Positions 17,701 to 25,755 of a DNA stretch of 34,505 nt are shown here, piece by piece. How positions within the stretch are numbered: the stretch's first letter is position 1; every line of letters begins with the position of its first letter. Both the position numbers and the translations under genes were made by a program. The stretch covers positions 1-34,505 of the forward strand of contig CAXHFH010000011.1 in the NCBI GenBank assembly GCA_964015995.1, given 5' to 3'. Under the pieces are notes generated by a model that searched no databases, was not told where the DNA came from, and saw only the letters and a list, made by a program, of their open reading frames with translations. This stretch comes from UBA1672 sp964015995 (lineage in GTDB: Bacteria; Pseudomonadota; Alphaproteobacteria; Micavibrionales; Micavibrionaceae).

Positions 17701-18850
17701 TTGTGCCTTCACCATCACTGCCGAAGTCAACGGTGACAGAACCTGATGCGGTTTGCGCGCCGGATGATAAATCCGTTTCATCAACACTGATATCTTTTGT
17801 ATCAATCGAAATCGGCGCATCATCTTTCACCGTAATACTGACAGTTGTGGTTTCAATATCACCGTCTGAATCTGATATTTGTACACCGAAATCTAATTGT
17901 ATTGCATCGTCAGGATTGCCCGTATCCGCATGATCAAACGGCAAGACTTGGTTGTAATTATACTCCCCTGTCTGCGGATCAATTGTGAACGTGAACACGA
18001 CCTGACCATTTGCCGTTCCCGTATATCCTGTTGGCGTGGCCGTGATAATAACATCATGCCCGCCGGAATGCAGTCCGCCATCGGCCATAGAACCTGACGG
18101 CACAAAATCATCATTCGCGGAGATTTCTCCGCCGCCATTCCCCCCAAAGTCAAAGGCCAAAAATCCGCTATCACTTAAAGAGAATCCATCTGTTTCGTCC
18201 AAAATTTTAGCAGCACCAAAAATTTCCGGTGCATCATCAACGAAGCCAGAACCGTTTCCGCCATCCTCATCATCAATAAATTGTTCATCACGATCAAATT
18301 CAATTCCGTATTGTAATTGTGTTGGATCAATCGGGCCAACATCTTCCAAACCGATAACGCCTTGTGCTTCGAATTCACTTTCAAAACCATAACCACCACC
18401 AGATGGTGCGCCAACGGCCTCACCTGCTGCGGGTTCTACACCTGCTAATTGTTCAGCAACACTCGCAAGCTCTTCCTCAGCCCCCTGCGGAGCTTCATTT
18501 GCCTCAGGGATAATGCCGTTTTCTTCAAGCGCAGAGATAGAAGAAAAATCTTCTGTGTCGTTTTGCGCCAACAACATTTCTTCATATCCTTTTGCTTCGT
18601 CAACCGCGCACACCTCATCATCTTCCATCGGTATTTCTTGCGTTTCCGCTGCCCCCAAACCAGGCTCAATAGAGGCCAGCTTAACCGCAAGGTCGTCCAT
18701 GTTCAGACCTTCAGTATATCCGTCCATGGTTGATCCTAGTCCATCAATCACCAACATCGACGTGCTCATAATTTCTGTACCGGATAAACCTGTCACAGAG
18801 TCACCCGACTGTTTGTTAGAACCATCATCATTAAACTGAAAATCAAGCAT
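14714..18850 (-). CDS. large type I-secreted repeat protein with VWA and RTX domains
   Basis: A 1378-residue, very acidic protein without an N-terminal signal peptide. Residues 1-240 are low-complexity and rich in E, G and A. Repeats of the T1SS-143 type follow: partial at about 250-345, full at about 352-480 and 487-616, with recurring VDET and LDDGP boundaries. Then come a VCBS/BID-like segment (617-695) and a jelly-roll-like region (700-870). A von Willebrand A domain follows with MIDAS Asp955-Ser957-Ser959, Thr near 1033-1037 and Asp1065. RTX nonapeptides (GGDGNDVIYG type) lie at 1166-1177 and 1251-1285, and the terminal domain has the VCA0849-type secretion signal. Such proteins are exported by a type I ABC exporter and act as calcium-folded surface adhesins. 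No exporter gene is in this window. Confidence 0.9.
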   Translation of the reverse strand: MLDFQFNDDGSNKQSGDSVTGLSGTEIMSTSMLVIDGLGSTMDGYTEGLNMDDLAVKLASIEPGLGAAETQEIPMEDDEVCAVDEAKGYEEMLLAQNDTEDFSSISALEENGIIPEANEAPQGAEEELASVAEQLAGVEPAAGEAVGAPSGGGYGFESEFEAQGVIGLEDVGPIDPTQLQYGIEFDRDEQFIDDEDGGNGSGFVDDAPEIFGAAKILDETDGFSLSDSGFLAFDFGGNGGGEISANDDFVPSGSMADGGLHSGGHDVIITATPTGYTGTANGQVVFTFTIDPQTGEYNYNQVLPFDHADTGNPDDAIQLDFGVQISDSDGDIETTTVSITVKDDAPISIDTKDISVDETDLSSGAQTASGSVTVDFGSDGEGTITGNGVSVINGITSGGDPVIVTYDATTGVYTGAANGATVFTMTVHNNGDYDFTLIGTIDHPNSSDPNDAVSLNFGVIATDGDGDPIETMVQVDVLDDGPICVVPETASVDETNMAPDVSVSGQLDAHFGQDGAGGFTGNGVGPSQTLTSNGETVIVSFDSTTNTYTGVVGTETVFTLSIAADGTYNFVLEGTLDHPDTSDPNDVITLNFGVTARDFDGDGVDGTLKINVLDDGPVAHDDAATFDVSDSSVDGNVMVNDELSQDMDNTVTQVKFGANTVDVPETGTITIDGDYGTLELSANGFYTYTLNAGAGTTTSMSSFDPVALDVVGTQNSLTQEGITVSVANSGNYDLSWVDTADGSGIGIDNLNNGDSKKVWPQGETFDIDFDQNAQNVSITVAEIGSNNNYGQHGVDFVVTLEDGTTVAGEQQFVPSQIVDGEFSFALDASDFGGLAITSIALNSTNAGSYKGASFLLNNVKATYEDSSDVCDEFEYVLTDGDGDSSSAILMLKGLTPELIVGKNVDDTSKSDVDHHIGGEEGAIVGGAAGDILVGDVGGAGTITETQDYNFVFILDVSGSMGSASNASSRISLLKDAVENALNDFGVYQGGEIKIHITPFATNVMPSGTFTVTNADELTAAINYLDGLTGNGFTNYETPLQEANLWLQSGDALGGDAITTTYFISDGNPNRSVNDDTGAVQSGSANAVMAAITGADGSDEVGLLQSLSDDVIAIGVNASNSVMSRLDVIDEGGDALNIDDPSDLAIILKDTSPINTLDDVGDDVIEGGGGDDTIFGDSLHTDTLADEHGLSTQDGAGWDVFDRLENGESTLNPNWSRADTIEYIKNNHEALSQESVVGSGAGRQGGDDVLRGGDGNDVIYGQEGNDVIYGGAGNDILSGGSGQDTFVMEAVSQGVDVIKDFSTGEGDVLDLSSLLQGYDPTQQAIDDFVFSREVDGGTVLSVDTSGSGNATQAVDLVALEGLQNLDLQQLIENGNINIL
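14996..15100 (-). repeat. RTX calcium-binding nonapeptide block
   Basis: Four tandem GGxGxDxxx-type units at residues 1251-1285 (GGDGNDVIY, GQEGNDVIY, GGAGNDILS, GGSGQDTF). These coil into a parallel beta-roll that binds calcium after secretion. An isolated unit (GGGGDDTIFGDS) lies about 80 residues earlier, split off by a tryptophan-rich insert. Confidence 0.9.
17003..17797 (-). repeat. two T1SS-143-type protein repeats
   Basis: Residues about 352-480 and 487-616 are homologous units of about 130 residues. Both start with SVDET, contain FGxDGxGxxTGNGV, then TYTG or VYTG, then a DHPxxSDPNDxxxLNFGV block, and end in VLDDGP. An earlier shorter unit (about 250-345) shares DHADTGNPDDAIQLDFGV. 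They likely form a stack of immunoglobulin-like domains. Confidence 0.8.
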
Positions 18851-18879
18851 CTTGAGGCTATCTCCATATTATTTTCTTC

Positions 18880-18901
18880 GCGTTTCAATAAAACGCTTTT
18901 T
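18880..18901. other. hairpin with T-run in the RTX-gene leader
   Basis: GCGTTT and AAACGC form a six-base stem with a five-base loop, followed on the plus strand by TTTTTAT. Read on the plus strand it resembles a short terminator. On the minus strand it lies about 30 bases before the RTX-gene start, in the leader. Its role is unclear. Confidence 0.3.
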
Positions 18902-19101
18902 ATACAAACTCAGGATATATTTTGAAATTACGCATACCCTATCTCATTTGCTCAAAGTATAGATAAACCCTTAACAAAGACTTACTTTCAAAAAATTTTA
19001 TGAAAAATAATATGCTTGTTAACGAATCTTTTATGTTTAGAGCATTAGAATGAAAAAACTGGACAACCGTGTTGGGACATAAAAACAAGTAGGAATTTAA
19101 A

Positions 19102-19305
19102 ATGGCACGAACATTTCAAATTGGTGAAACAGGCATAGATGCGATGATGACGCAGGATGGCAGTATATTAAATACACAATCTGCAGATGGAGAAATCTCT
19201 GTTATAGAGGGTAACACTGCCATGACCGTACAAAACCCCGATTATCAACCTGAGGATGTATTGCAAACCAATACCCCCACGAACCTTCCGGGGATAGATA
19301 TCTAA
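19102..19305 (+). CDS. small hypothetical protein divergent from the RTX gene
   Basis: A 67-residue acidic protein without signal peptide or membrane helix: it begins MARTFQIGETGIDAMM and ends in a proline-rich NLPGIDI tail. No family is recognised. It is likely real because it has AGGA nine bases before the ATG and a strong intrinsic terminator 27 bases after its stop, so it forms its own short transcription unit. It shares a 251-base intergenic region with the divergent secreted VWA/RTX gene, which suggests common control. It may also be a small type I-linked or surface protein, but nothing in the sequence proves this. Confidence 0.65.
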   Translation: MARTFQIGETGIDAMMTQDGSILNTQSADGEISVIEGNTAMTVQNPDYQPEDVLQTNTPTNLPGIDI

Positions 19306-19331
19306 TTCCACCTCCCTTCAATATTGCAGTG

Positions 19332-19367
19332 AAGCACGGCTCAAATGGCTGTGCTTTTTTTATTTTA
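19332..19367 (+). terminator. intrinsic terminator of the 67-residue gene
   Basis: A nine-pair stem, AAGCACGGC with GCTGTGCTT (one G-U pair), a seven-base loop, and a following T-run TTTTTTATTTT. This is a standard Rho-independent terminator on the plus strand, placed between the small gene and the efflux operon. Confidence 0.85.
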
Positions 19368-19521
19368 AGCCATAAAAACCTTAGAAAATATAGTTTAAAC
19401 AATTGCAACTTATCCTCCCAAAGCATAAAGTGCGCAAACATCTATTATTGTTAGCTTCATTCGCATTTATTTACGGTACAAGAATACTGTGTGTTATTTG
19501 ACGAAATGTATCAGGGAAAAA

Positions 19522-20643
19522 ATGAAAAAATCACATCTCATTGCTGTCGGTTTTTCCGGTCTTATCATTCTATGGATGGCCTTTGGTATGGTTTTTTCAG
19601 GAAACCCTGCGAAGACGGACAACGCTCAAACCGACAAAGATAATAATGCACAGGCTATGACGGTTGAGGTAAGCATACAAAGCTCCGCCCCTGTCATAAG
19701 TTATATTATTTCGCAAGGGCATGTCATGCCTGACCGAGAAGTACATGTACGTTCAGAAATTGCCGCGCAAGTCACTGATATTTTAATTAAAGAAGGCCAA
19801 AATGTTAAGGCTGGCGATATCATAGCAACACTTGATATTGACGATAGACAAGCCAAACTGGACAAAGCCATCGCAAAAACAGCAGAGGCACAAAGAAAGT
19901 ACAACTCCCTTAAAAGCCTTAATCAAAAGGGTTACACGTCTCAAAATAAAAAAGACGAAGCATTGGCAACATTAAGGTCTGCTGAAGCAGACCAAAAGCT
20001 TATGGCATTAGAGATTGAGAACACAAAAATAAAAGCGCCGTTTGATGGAATTATTGATCATCAAAATATAGAGGAAGGCGATTACGTTCGCGTGGGAGAC
20101 GAAGCTTTCACAATCGTAGATAATGATCCCCTGATTGTAACCGTTCACGTCCCACAACATGAAATTAGCGCCTTAAAGGTAAATGGAATGGCCGCAATCA
20201 AGCTCGCCACGGGGCAAGATAAGCAAGGTAAAATCCGTTTTATCGCCCCCCGCGCAGAGCAAACAACACGAACGTTTCGCGTTGAAATTGAAATCCCCAA
20301 TCCTGACAATTTGCCATCGGGCATCAGTGCAACGGCTCTCATTCCTAAAAAAAGCATAACAGCTCACTTCATTTCTCCCGCCTTACTTGCGTTAGGTGAG
20401 CAAGGTGAAACAGGTGTAAAAATCGTAAACGATGAAAACGTCGTTGAATTCTATGAAGTAAAAATCGTCAAAGCAGAGCCAAGCGGCATTTATGTGACAG
20501 GATTACCTGAGCAAGTAAAAATTATCAGCAATGGGCAAGGTTTTGTCACAGCAGGAGAAAAAGTGTCATTTACCCTTACTGATGAAACAAATAGTAACGA
20601 CACAGTAACACAAAAATCAGGAAAGCCAAATGAAAGTCATTGA
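19522..20643 (+). CDS. RND efflux periplasmic adaptor (membrane fusion protein)
   Basis: A 373-residue AcrA/HlyD-type adaptor. It has a single N-terminal membrane anchor (HLIAVGFSGLIILWMAFGMVF), the first lipoyl half VRSEIAAQVTDILIKEGQNVKAGDIIATLD, a short coiled-coil hairpin (about 105-165), the second lipoyl half IKAPFDGIIDHQNIEEGDYV, then beta-barrel and membrane-proximal domains. Adaptors bridge inner-membrane pump and outer-membrane factor. The frame opens at a GTG at 19489, but the ATG at 19522 has CAGGGA just upstream and begins the anchor correctly. The last 14 bases overlap the start of the pump gene, indicating translational coupling. Confidence 0.92.
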   Translation: MKKSHLIAVGFSGLIILWMAFGMVFSGNPAKTDNAQTDKDNNAQAMTVEVSIQSSAPVISYIISQGHVMPDREVHVRSEIAAQVTDILIKEGQNVKAGDIIATLDIDDRQAKLDKAIAKTAEAQRKYNSLKSLNQKGYTSQNKKDEALATLRSAEADQKLMALEIENTKIKAPFDGIIDHQNIEEGDYVRVGDEAFTIVDNDPLIVTVHVPQHEISALKVNGMAAIKLATGQDKQGKIRFIAPRAEQTTRTFRVEIEIPNPDNLPSGISATALIPKKSITAHFISPALLALGEQGETGVKIVNDENVVEFYEVKIVKAEPSGIYVTGLPEQVKIISNGQGFVTAGEKVSFTLTDETNSNDTVTQKSGKPNESH

Positions 20644-23600
20644 TGCCGCATTTGATCGCTCACGTGTTGTGATGCTGTCTTTTGTTATGATCTTAATCTC
20701 TGGCGCTCTGTCTTATATTGCTATTCCTAAAGAGTCAGAACCAGACATTCCCATTCCTACATTTTATGTTTCGATGTTTCACGAAGGCATCGCTCCTGAA
20801 GACGCAGAGCGTCTTTTAGTGCGCCCCATGGAACAAGAACTCCAGGCATTGGAAGGCTTGAAAGAAATGAGCGCAATTGCGGGAGAAAGCCACGCATCGG
20901 TCACTCTGGAATTTAGTGCAGGCTTTGATCCGGACGAAGCGTTGCTAGATATTCGTGAAAAAGTCGACTTGGCGCGATCAGAATTGCCACCTGACGCAGA
21001 AGAGCCACGAGTGATAGAGTTAAATGTTGCCCTTTTCCCTGTGATTAGTATCGCCTTATCCGGCCCTGTCCCGGAACGACAACTGGTCAACATTGCGCGT
21101 GATTTACAAGACAAAATAGAAGCTTTACCAGGTGTTCTTGAAGCCGAAATCGGTGGCGACCGCGAAGAAATGATGGAAGTGGTTGTCGATCCTTCGGTCA
21201 TGGAAAGTTACGACATTACCTTTCAGGATATCGCAACCCTCCTCCAAAATAACAACCGCCTCATCGCCGCAGGTGCCATTGATTCCGGTGCAGGTCGAAT
21301 GGTGTTAAAAGTTCCCGGCGTTATTGAGAATATCGATGATGTCATGAATTTGCCCATCAAAACCCTGAATGAAACAGTTGTGACGTTCAAAGATGTGGTT
21401 AGCATACGGCGCGTATTTAAAGACCCCGAAGGGTTCGCGCGTATTAAAGGAGAAGGATCTGTCGTTCTGGAAGTTTCCAAACGCCTTGGCGCTAACATTA
21501 TTGAAACAATTGACCTTGTCCGCGAAGTGATTGAAGAAGAACAAAAATTGTGGCCAGAAAGCATAAAAGTCACATTCATGCAAGACAAGTCCGTCAACAT
21601 TAAGGATATGCTGAAAGACCTGCAAAACAACGTCTTGTCTGCCATCGTTCTGGTTATGATTGTCGTTGTCGCCGCACTTGGTGTACGCCCTGCCTTTCTG
21701 GTTGGCATGGCTATTCCGGGATCTTTTTTGGCCGGCATACTTTTCATCTATAGCATTGGCTTAACCATCAACATCGTTGTTTTATTTAGCCTTATTCTTG
21801 TTGTTGGCATGCTTGTCGACGGGGCCATCGTTACCATTGAATTAGCGGATCGAAAAATTGGTGAAGGTTTAGAGCGCACAGAAGCCTATGCCTTTGCTGC
21901 AAAACGCATGTCTTGGCCCATTATTGCATCCACAGCAACAACTTTGGCCGTATTTTTTCCGCTTCTTTTTTGGCCGGGTATGGTCGGCGAATTTATGAAA
22001 TATTTGCCCATCACCGTTCTCTTTACGCTTATGGCATCGCTTTTTATGGCTCTTATCTTCATTCCGGTTTTAGGCGGCCTGTTAGGCAGTAAAACAGTCG
22101 GTGACATGGGAAGCCTAGAAGCCATAAAGGCCGCAGAAAGTGGTGACTTGAAACAAATAAAAGGATCTACCGGAAAGTATCTCAGATATCTTGAAACACT
22201 TTTACACCATCCTGCAAAAGTCCTTCTGGCGGCCATTGTCTTTCTCATAATGACCTTTGTTGCCTTTGGAACCTTTGGTAAAGGCGTAGAGTTTTTCCCC
22301 GACGTAGAGCCTGACTTTATTCAGGTGCAAGTCCAAGCACGCGGAGATCTGTCAGTTTTTGAAAAAGACAAACTCGTTAAACGTGTTGAACAAAGAATTT
22401 TGGGCATGGATGTATTCAAATCCGTATATTCCCGTACATTTGGCAATACAAACAACCAACAAAATATGCCCGAAGATGTGATCGGTGTCATACAGCTAGA
22501 GTTTATCAACTGGCGTTTACGCCCCCCTGCATCCGAGGTGATCGATGATGTACGAGAAAAACTTAGCGATGTTGCAGGCATCAAAGTGCAAGTCAGAAAA
22601 GCAGAATCCGGACCATCTGCAGGGAAACCCGTTGAGGTTGAAGTGCGCTCAACAAGTATGGCTAAACTTACGGCATCGATTAAACAAGTAAGGGGTTTAA
22701 TGAACGATATCGGTGGGTTCGTTGACCTTGAAGATAGCCGCCCCCTGCCCGGTATTGAATGGCGTTTAGAAATTGATCGCGAGCAAGCCGCACGCTCAGG
22801 AGCTGATGTATCCGTTCTAGGAAGTGCCGTGCAACTCTTAACGACAGGCTTGAAAGTTGGTGAGTATCAACCTGATGATGCTTCTGAGGAACTCGATATA
22901 CGCTTGCGCTTTCCTGATGATGAAAGAAGTCTGGAACAACTTATGCAGTTACGTGTACCTACACCTCTTGGGCATATTCCGGTCGATAATTTTGTACGAT
23001 TTGAAACAGCGCAAAAAACAGGAAACATCAATCGCGTAGATGGCCGCCGCGTTATGACGATCAAAGCAGATGTGGAAGAAGGATTGCTTGTCGACCAACA
23101 AGTCAAATTATTAAAAGAAGCTGTCGCAAATGCAACTTTTGACCCAGCGGTCAGCGTTCACTTTAAAGGGCAAGACGAAGACCAAAAAGAAGCCGGTGAT
23201 TTCTTATTAAAGGCATTCTTAACTGCAATATTTATGATGACCACTATTCTGGTTACGCAGTTCAACAGTTTCTATCAAGCCATCTTGGTTTTAAGTGCCA
23301 TTATCTTCTCAACGGCAGGCGTTTTGCTTGGCTTGCTCGTCACTGGCAATCCATTTGGTATTGTTATGGGTGGAATCGGTGTTATCGCTCTCGCGGGGAT
23401 AGTCGTAAACAACAATATTGTATTGATTGATACATTTAATGATTTGAAGAAGAACGGCATGGAGCCCATGGAAGCTGTTCTTCGCACCGCCGCGCAACGT
23501 ATGCGCCCTGTTCTCCTGACATCCATCACGACTATCCTTGGTCTTCTCCCCATGGTTTTTGCGATGAATATTGACCTGATCAACGCAGATATTGCCTTCG

Positions 23601-25183
23601 GCGCACCGTCAACACAATGGTGGATACAACTCTCCAGTGCCATCGCGGGCGGCTTAGCATTTGCAACACTTCTTACGCTGGTTCTTACGCCATGTCTTTT
23701 GATATTAGGGGAACGATTATCCTATAAGATAAAATTGCCCCAATTTTTATCTCGTCCCGGTAAATCAAAGCACGCAGTTTCAATAATGATGTGCGGCATA
23801 ATCTTAAGTGGTTGCGCGCAAGAACAAAAAATAGATCATCAACCGTTCAATAAACCCATCCCCGAAAAATGGACATCAGAAGATGTCATTAATGGTGACT
23901 ACAAAAACTTAGGATGGCTTGCAGATTTTAATGATGAACAACTCATATCACTCGTTGGCGAAGCCCTTAAAAATAATTATGATCTTCAAACGACGGCTAC
24001 GAATTTAGCCATCGCAGCGGCACAGGCAAAAAAGGCCGGAGCAGACCTATATCCTCAATTAAATTTAACATCACAAGCCGGACGTAATGGAAGCTTAGAA
24101 GCCCGCAACAGCAGTTCAGGCCAATTCAGCAGTTTTAATAACACATTTGGACAATCTGGTGGCACATCATCAGGACAATACGGTGTCTCCCTTGATGTGA
24201 GTTGGGAAATAGATATATGGGGTCGCATTCGTGCAGGCTCTAAGGCCGCAGAGTATGATTATTACGCGGCTGAATACGACCACAGAGGCGCACAGCAATC
24301 AATTGCAGCACAAACAGCAAAAGCATATTTTTTAGCAATCGAAACGTCAAATCAATTGGCACTAGCGCAAGATTTTGAAAAGAACCTTCAAGAAACCCTA
24401 GAGGTCACGAATGCTTTTTATAAGGAAGGCCTTCTCTCGCTTCAGGATATTCATCTGGTAAAAGCGGATTTGGCACGCGCAAGAGAATCTGTTCAAAATA
24501 CAAAGAGCGCTTATTTCATCGCCTTACGTAGCCTTGAAGTTTTATTGGGTCGCTACCCTTCCGCTAATGTGCAATTCAGTCAGGCACTGCCTCAAATGCC
24601 TGCGGCACTTCCCTCAGGCATTCCCTCATCAGTTCTGGAACGGCGACCGGACGTACGCGCCGCGGAACGACGTATTGCCGCAGCATTCAAACGCGTAAAA
24701 TACGCAAGAGCCGCAAAATTACCCTCGGTTTCATTGACCAGTTCTATCGGCGGAAACTCTGACCAGTTGAAAACATTAACCGATCCTGAAAATATTATAT
24801 GGAATGTGATCGGCAATTTAATGTTCCCTATCTTCAATGCAGGCGACCTGGACGCAGATATAGACATCAGAACCGCAGAACAAAAATCGGCCATAGCAAA
24901 CTACCAACAAACGGCGCTCAATACATTCTTAGAAATTGAAACAGCGCTAAGCAATGAGGCCTTATTCCGCGAGAAACAAAACAATCTGGATGATGCATAT
25001 AAAAATTCAAAAGCTGCAGAAAATATTGCAGATGCAAATTTCAAAGCAGGCGAGATTGAACTTCTTGATCTTCTACAGATCAAACGCAGTACCATCACCA
25101 CCCAAACGGCGCGTATTACAGCACAAAGAGAGCTTTTAGATCAGCGCATTAACCTACATTTAGGGCTCGGTGGAAAAATCTAA
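20630..25183 (+). CDS. RND efflux pump fused to NodT-type outer-membrane factor lipoprotein
   Basis: One 1517-residue frame. Residues 1 to about 1030 are a complete RND pump: TM1, a large periplasmic loop, TM2-6 from about 335, TM4 with GMLVDGAIVTIE, a second loop, and TM8-12 with TM10 GIVVNNNIVLID. The TM4 aspartate pair of AcrB is reduced to Asp397-Gly, and the AcrB TM10 lysine is Asn927, as in some other RND branches. Residues about 1042-1062 form a lipoprotein signal peptide (basic RPGKSKH, hydrophobic AVSIMMCGII, lipobox LSGC with Cys1062). Residues 1063-1517 are a complete OMF of the NodT family, with ERRPDVRAAERRI and two repeat halves. The ATG at 20630 overlaps the adaptor gene; AGGA lies upstream. 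The usual separation of these proteins in two membranes makes this fusion unusual. Confidence 0.9.
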   Translation: MKVIDAAFDRSRVVMLSFVMILISGALSYIAIPKESEPDIPIPTFYVSMFHEGIAPEDAERLLVRPMEQELQALEGLKEMSAIAGESHASVTLEFSAGFDPDEALLDIREKVDLARSELPPDAEEPRVIELNVALFPVISIALSGPVPERQLVNIARDLQDKIEALPGVLEAEIGGDREEMMEVVVDPSVMESYDITFQDIATLLQNNNRLIAAGAIDSGAGRMVLKVPGVIENIDDVMNLPIKTLNETVVTFKDVVSIRRVFKDPEGFARIKGEGSVVLEVSKRLGANIIETIDLVREVIEEEQKLWPESIKVTFMQDKSVNIKDMLKDLQNNVLSAIVLVMIVVVAALGVRPAFLVGMAIPGSFLAGILFIYSIGLTINIVVLFSLILVVGMLVDGAIVTIELADRKIGEGLERTEAYAFAAKRMSWPIIASTATTLAVFFPLLFWPGMVGEFMKYLPITVLFTLMASLFMALIFIPVLGGLLGSKTVGDMGSLEAIKAAESGDLKQIKGSTGKYLRYLETLLHHPAKVLLAAIVFLIMTFVAFGTFGKGVEFFPDVEPDFIQVQVQARGDLSVFEKDKLVKRVEQRILGMDVFKSVYSRTFGNTNNQQNMPEDVIGVIQLEFINWRLRPPASEVIDDVREKLSDVAGIKVQVRKAESGPSAGKPVEVEVRSTSMAKLTASIKQVRGLMNDIGGFVDLEDSRPLPGIEWRLEIDREQAARSGADVSVLGSAVQLLTTGLKVGEYQPDDASEELDIRLRFPDDERSLEQLMQLRVPTPLGHIPVDNFVRFETAQKTGNINRVDGRRVMTIKADVEEGLLVDQQVKLLKEAVANATFDPAVSVHFKGQDEDQKEAGDFLLKAFLTAIFMMTTILVTQFNSFYQAILVLSAIIFSTAGVLLGLLVTGNPFGIVMGGIGVIALAGIVVNNNIVLIDTFNDLKKNGMEPMEAVLRTAAQRMRPVLLTSITTILGLLPMVFAMNIDLINADIAFGAPSTQWWIQLSSAIAGGLAFATLLTLVLTPCLLILGERLSYKIKLPQFLSRPGKSKHAVSIMMCGIILSGCAQEQKIDHQPFNKPIPEKWTSEDVINGDYKNLGWLADFNDEQLISLVGEALKNNYDLQTTATNLAIAAAQAKKAGADLYPQLNLTSQAGRNGSLEARNSSSGQFSSFNNTFGQSGGTSSGQYGVSLDVSWEIDIWGRIRAGSKAAEYDYYAAEYDHRGAQQSIAAQTAKAYFLAIETSNQLALAQDFEKNLQETLEVTNAFYKEGLLSLQDIHLVKADLARARESVQNTKSAYFIALRSLEVLLGRYPSANVQFSQALPQMPAALPSGIPSSVLERRPDVRAAERRIAAAFKRVKYARAAKLPSVSLTSSIGGNSDQLKTLTDPENIIWNVIGNLMFPIFNAGDLDADIDIRTAEQKSAIANYQQTALNTFLEIETALSNEALFREKQNNLDDAYKNSKAAENIADANFKAGEIELLDLLQIKRSTITTQTARITAQRELLDQRINLHLGLGGKI
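23753..23815 (+). other. internal lipoprotein signal peptide and lipobox in the RND-OMF fusion
   Basis: Codons 1042-1062 encode RPGKSKH, AVSIMMCGII and LSGC, the three regions of a signal-peptidase II substrate. The RND C-terminus is cytoplasmic in known pumps, so the basic segment is on the correct side for the hydrophobic stretch to insert and expose the cysteine to the periplasm. Internal starts are poor: ATGs at codons 1053 and 1054 would lose the basic region, and an upstream TTG at 23735 has no good ribosome site. Confidence 0.7.
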
Positions 25184-25309
25184 AATTCATTTGTGCCTTT
25201 TTATCAACCGTAGGTTATTACCATAATCATCAGTAAATTAGATGATTTGGGGATTTTATGTTAAAATACATGATCTTTAACTAATAGTTTTTATTAGGAG
25301 AATTGCCAA

Positions 25310-25501
25310 ATGATTACCGGTTATTGCGTTAAATGTAAGGAAAAGGGTGTTGAACTCAGCACCCCTGCTATTCACCAAACTGCCAAAGGCGGGTTTATGG
25401 CAAAAGGTGTTCATAGCACGTGTGGCACCACGGTTTGCTCAATTATGTCGAAAGACAACGCTGAGAAAGCCATCGCTAGCGGTGTTAAAAAAGCAGACTA
25501 A
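25310..25501 (+). CDS. small zinc-ribbon protein (DUF5679-like)
   Basis: A 63-residue protein. GYCVKC at 4-9 and the later HSTCGTT at 35-41 resemble DUF5679, a short zinc ribbon usually with CxxC twice. Here the second pair is His35-x-x-Cys38, with an additional Cys43, so zinc could still be bound by Cys6, Cys9, Cys38 and His35 or Cys43. The role is unknown; small proteins of this type often contact nucleic acid. The ATG has AGGAG nine bases upstream. It stands alone downstream of the efflux operon, 126 bases after it. Confidence 0.82.
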   Translation: MITGYCVKCKEKGVELSTPAIHQTAKGGFMAKGVHSTCGTTVCSIMSKDNAEKAIASGVKKAD

Positions 25502-25546
25502 CGCCCTACAAGACCGTTCACAGGGAAATACTTATCACGAAGAAAT

Positions 25547-25565
25547 AGGCTCTTTGTGCCTTTTT
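25547..25565 (+). terminator. weak terminator-like element after the zinc-ribbon gene
   Basis: A short AGGC/GCCT stem with a seven-base loop followed by TTTTT, 46 bases after the zinc-ribbon stop. The stem is only four pairs, so function is uncertain. Confidence 0.3.
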
Positions 25566-25704
25566 CGCGCCCTGCGGTATACCAATCACGCTCTTTAAAT
25601 TTGTAATACTCAACGACATCCCCTTAAAGCATAAAATTTTATTGTATTTTCCATACAAACCTATTAAAACCGAATACTTAACTTGAAATGTATAGGTAAG
25701 CCAC

Positions 25705-25724
25705 TGTGTTATCACAATAACATA
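25705..25724. promoter_or_regulatory. small inverted repeat upstream of the haloperoxidase-like gene
   Basis: TGTTAT-CACA-ATAACA, six perfect pairs (eight with one G-U), 32 bases before the ATG of the Tat lipoprotein gene. It could be an operator. The rest of the 254-base gap (25502-25755) shows nothing else that I can identify. Confidence 0.3.
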
Positions 25725-25755
25725 AGGGGTTTACGCGTTAGGTGGTTGAGGCACA

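Noticed and set aside
17003..17797. Possible CRISPR-like or DNA tandem repeat
   Set aside because: The periodicity is at protein level (about 130 residues) and the DNA copies are strongly diverged.
14714..25183. Complete type I secretion operon (adhesin plus exporter)
   Set aside because: The adaptor next to the adhesin belongs with an RND pump, not with an ABC exporter, and a terminator separates the two regions.
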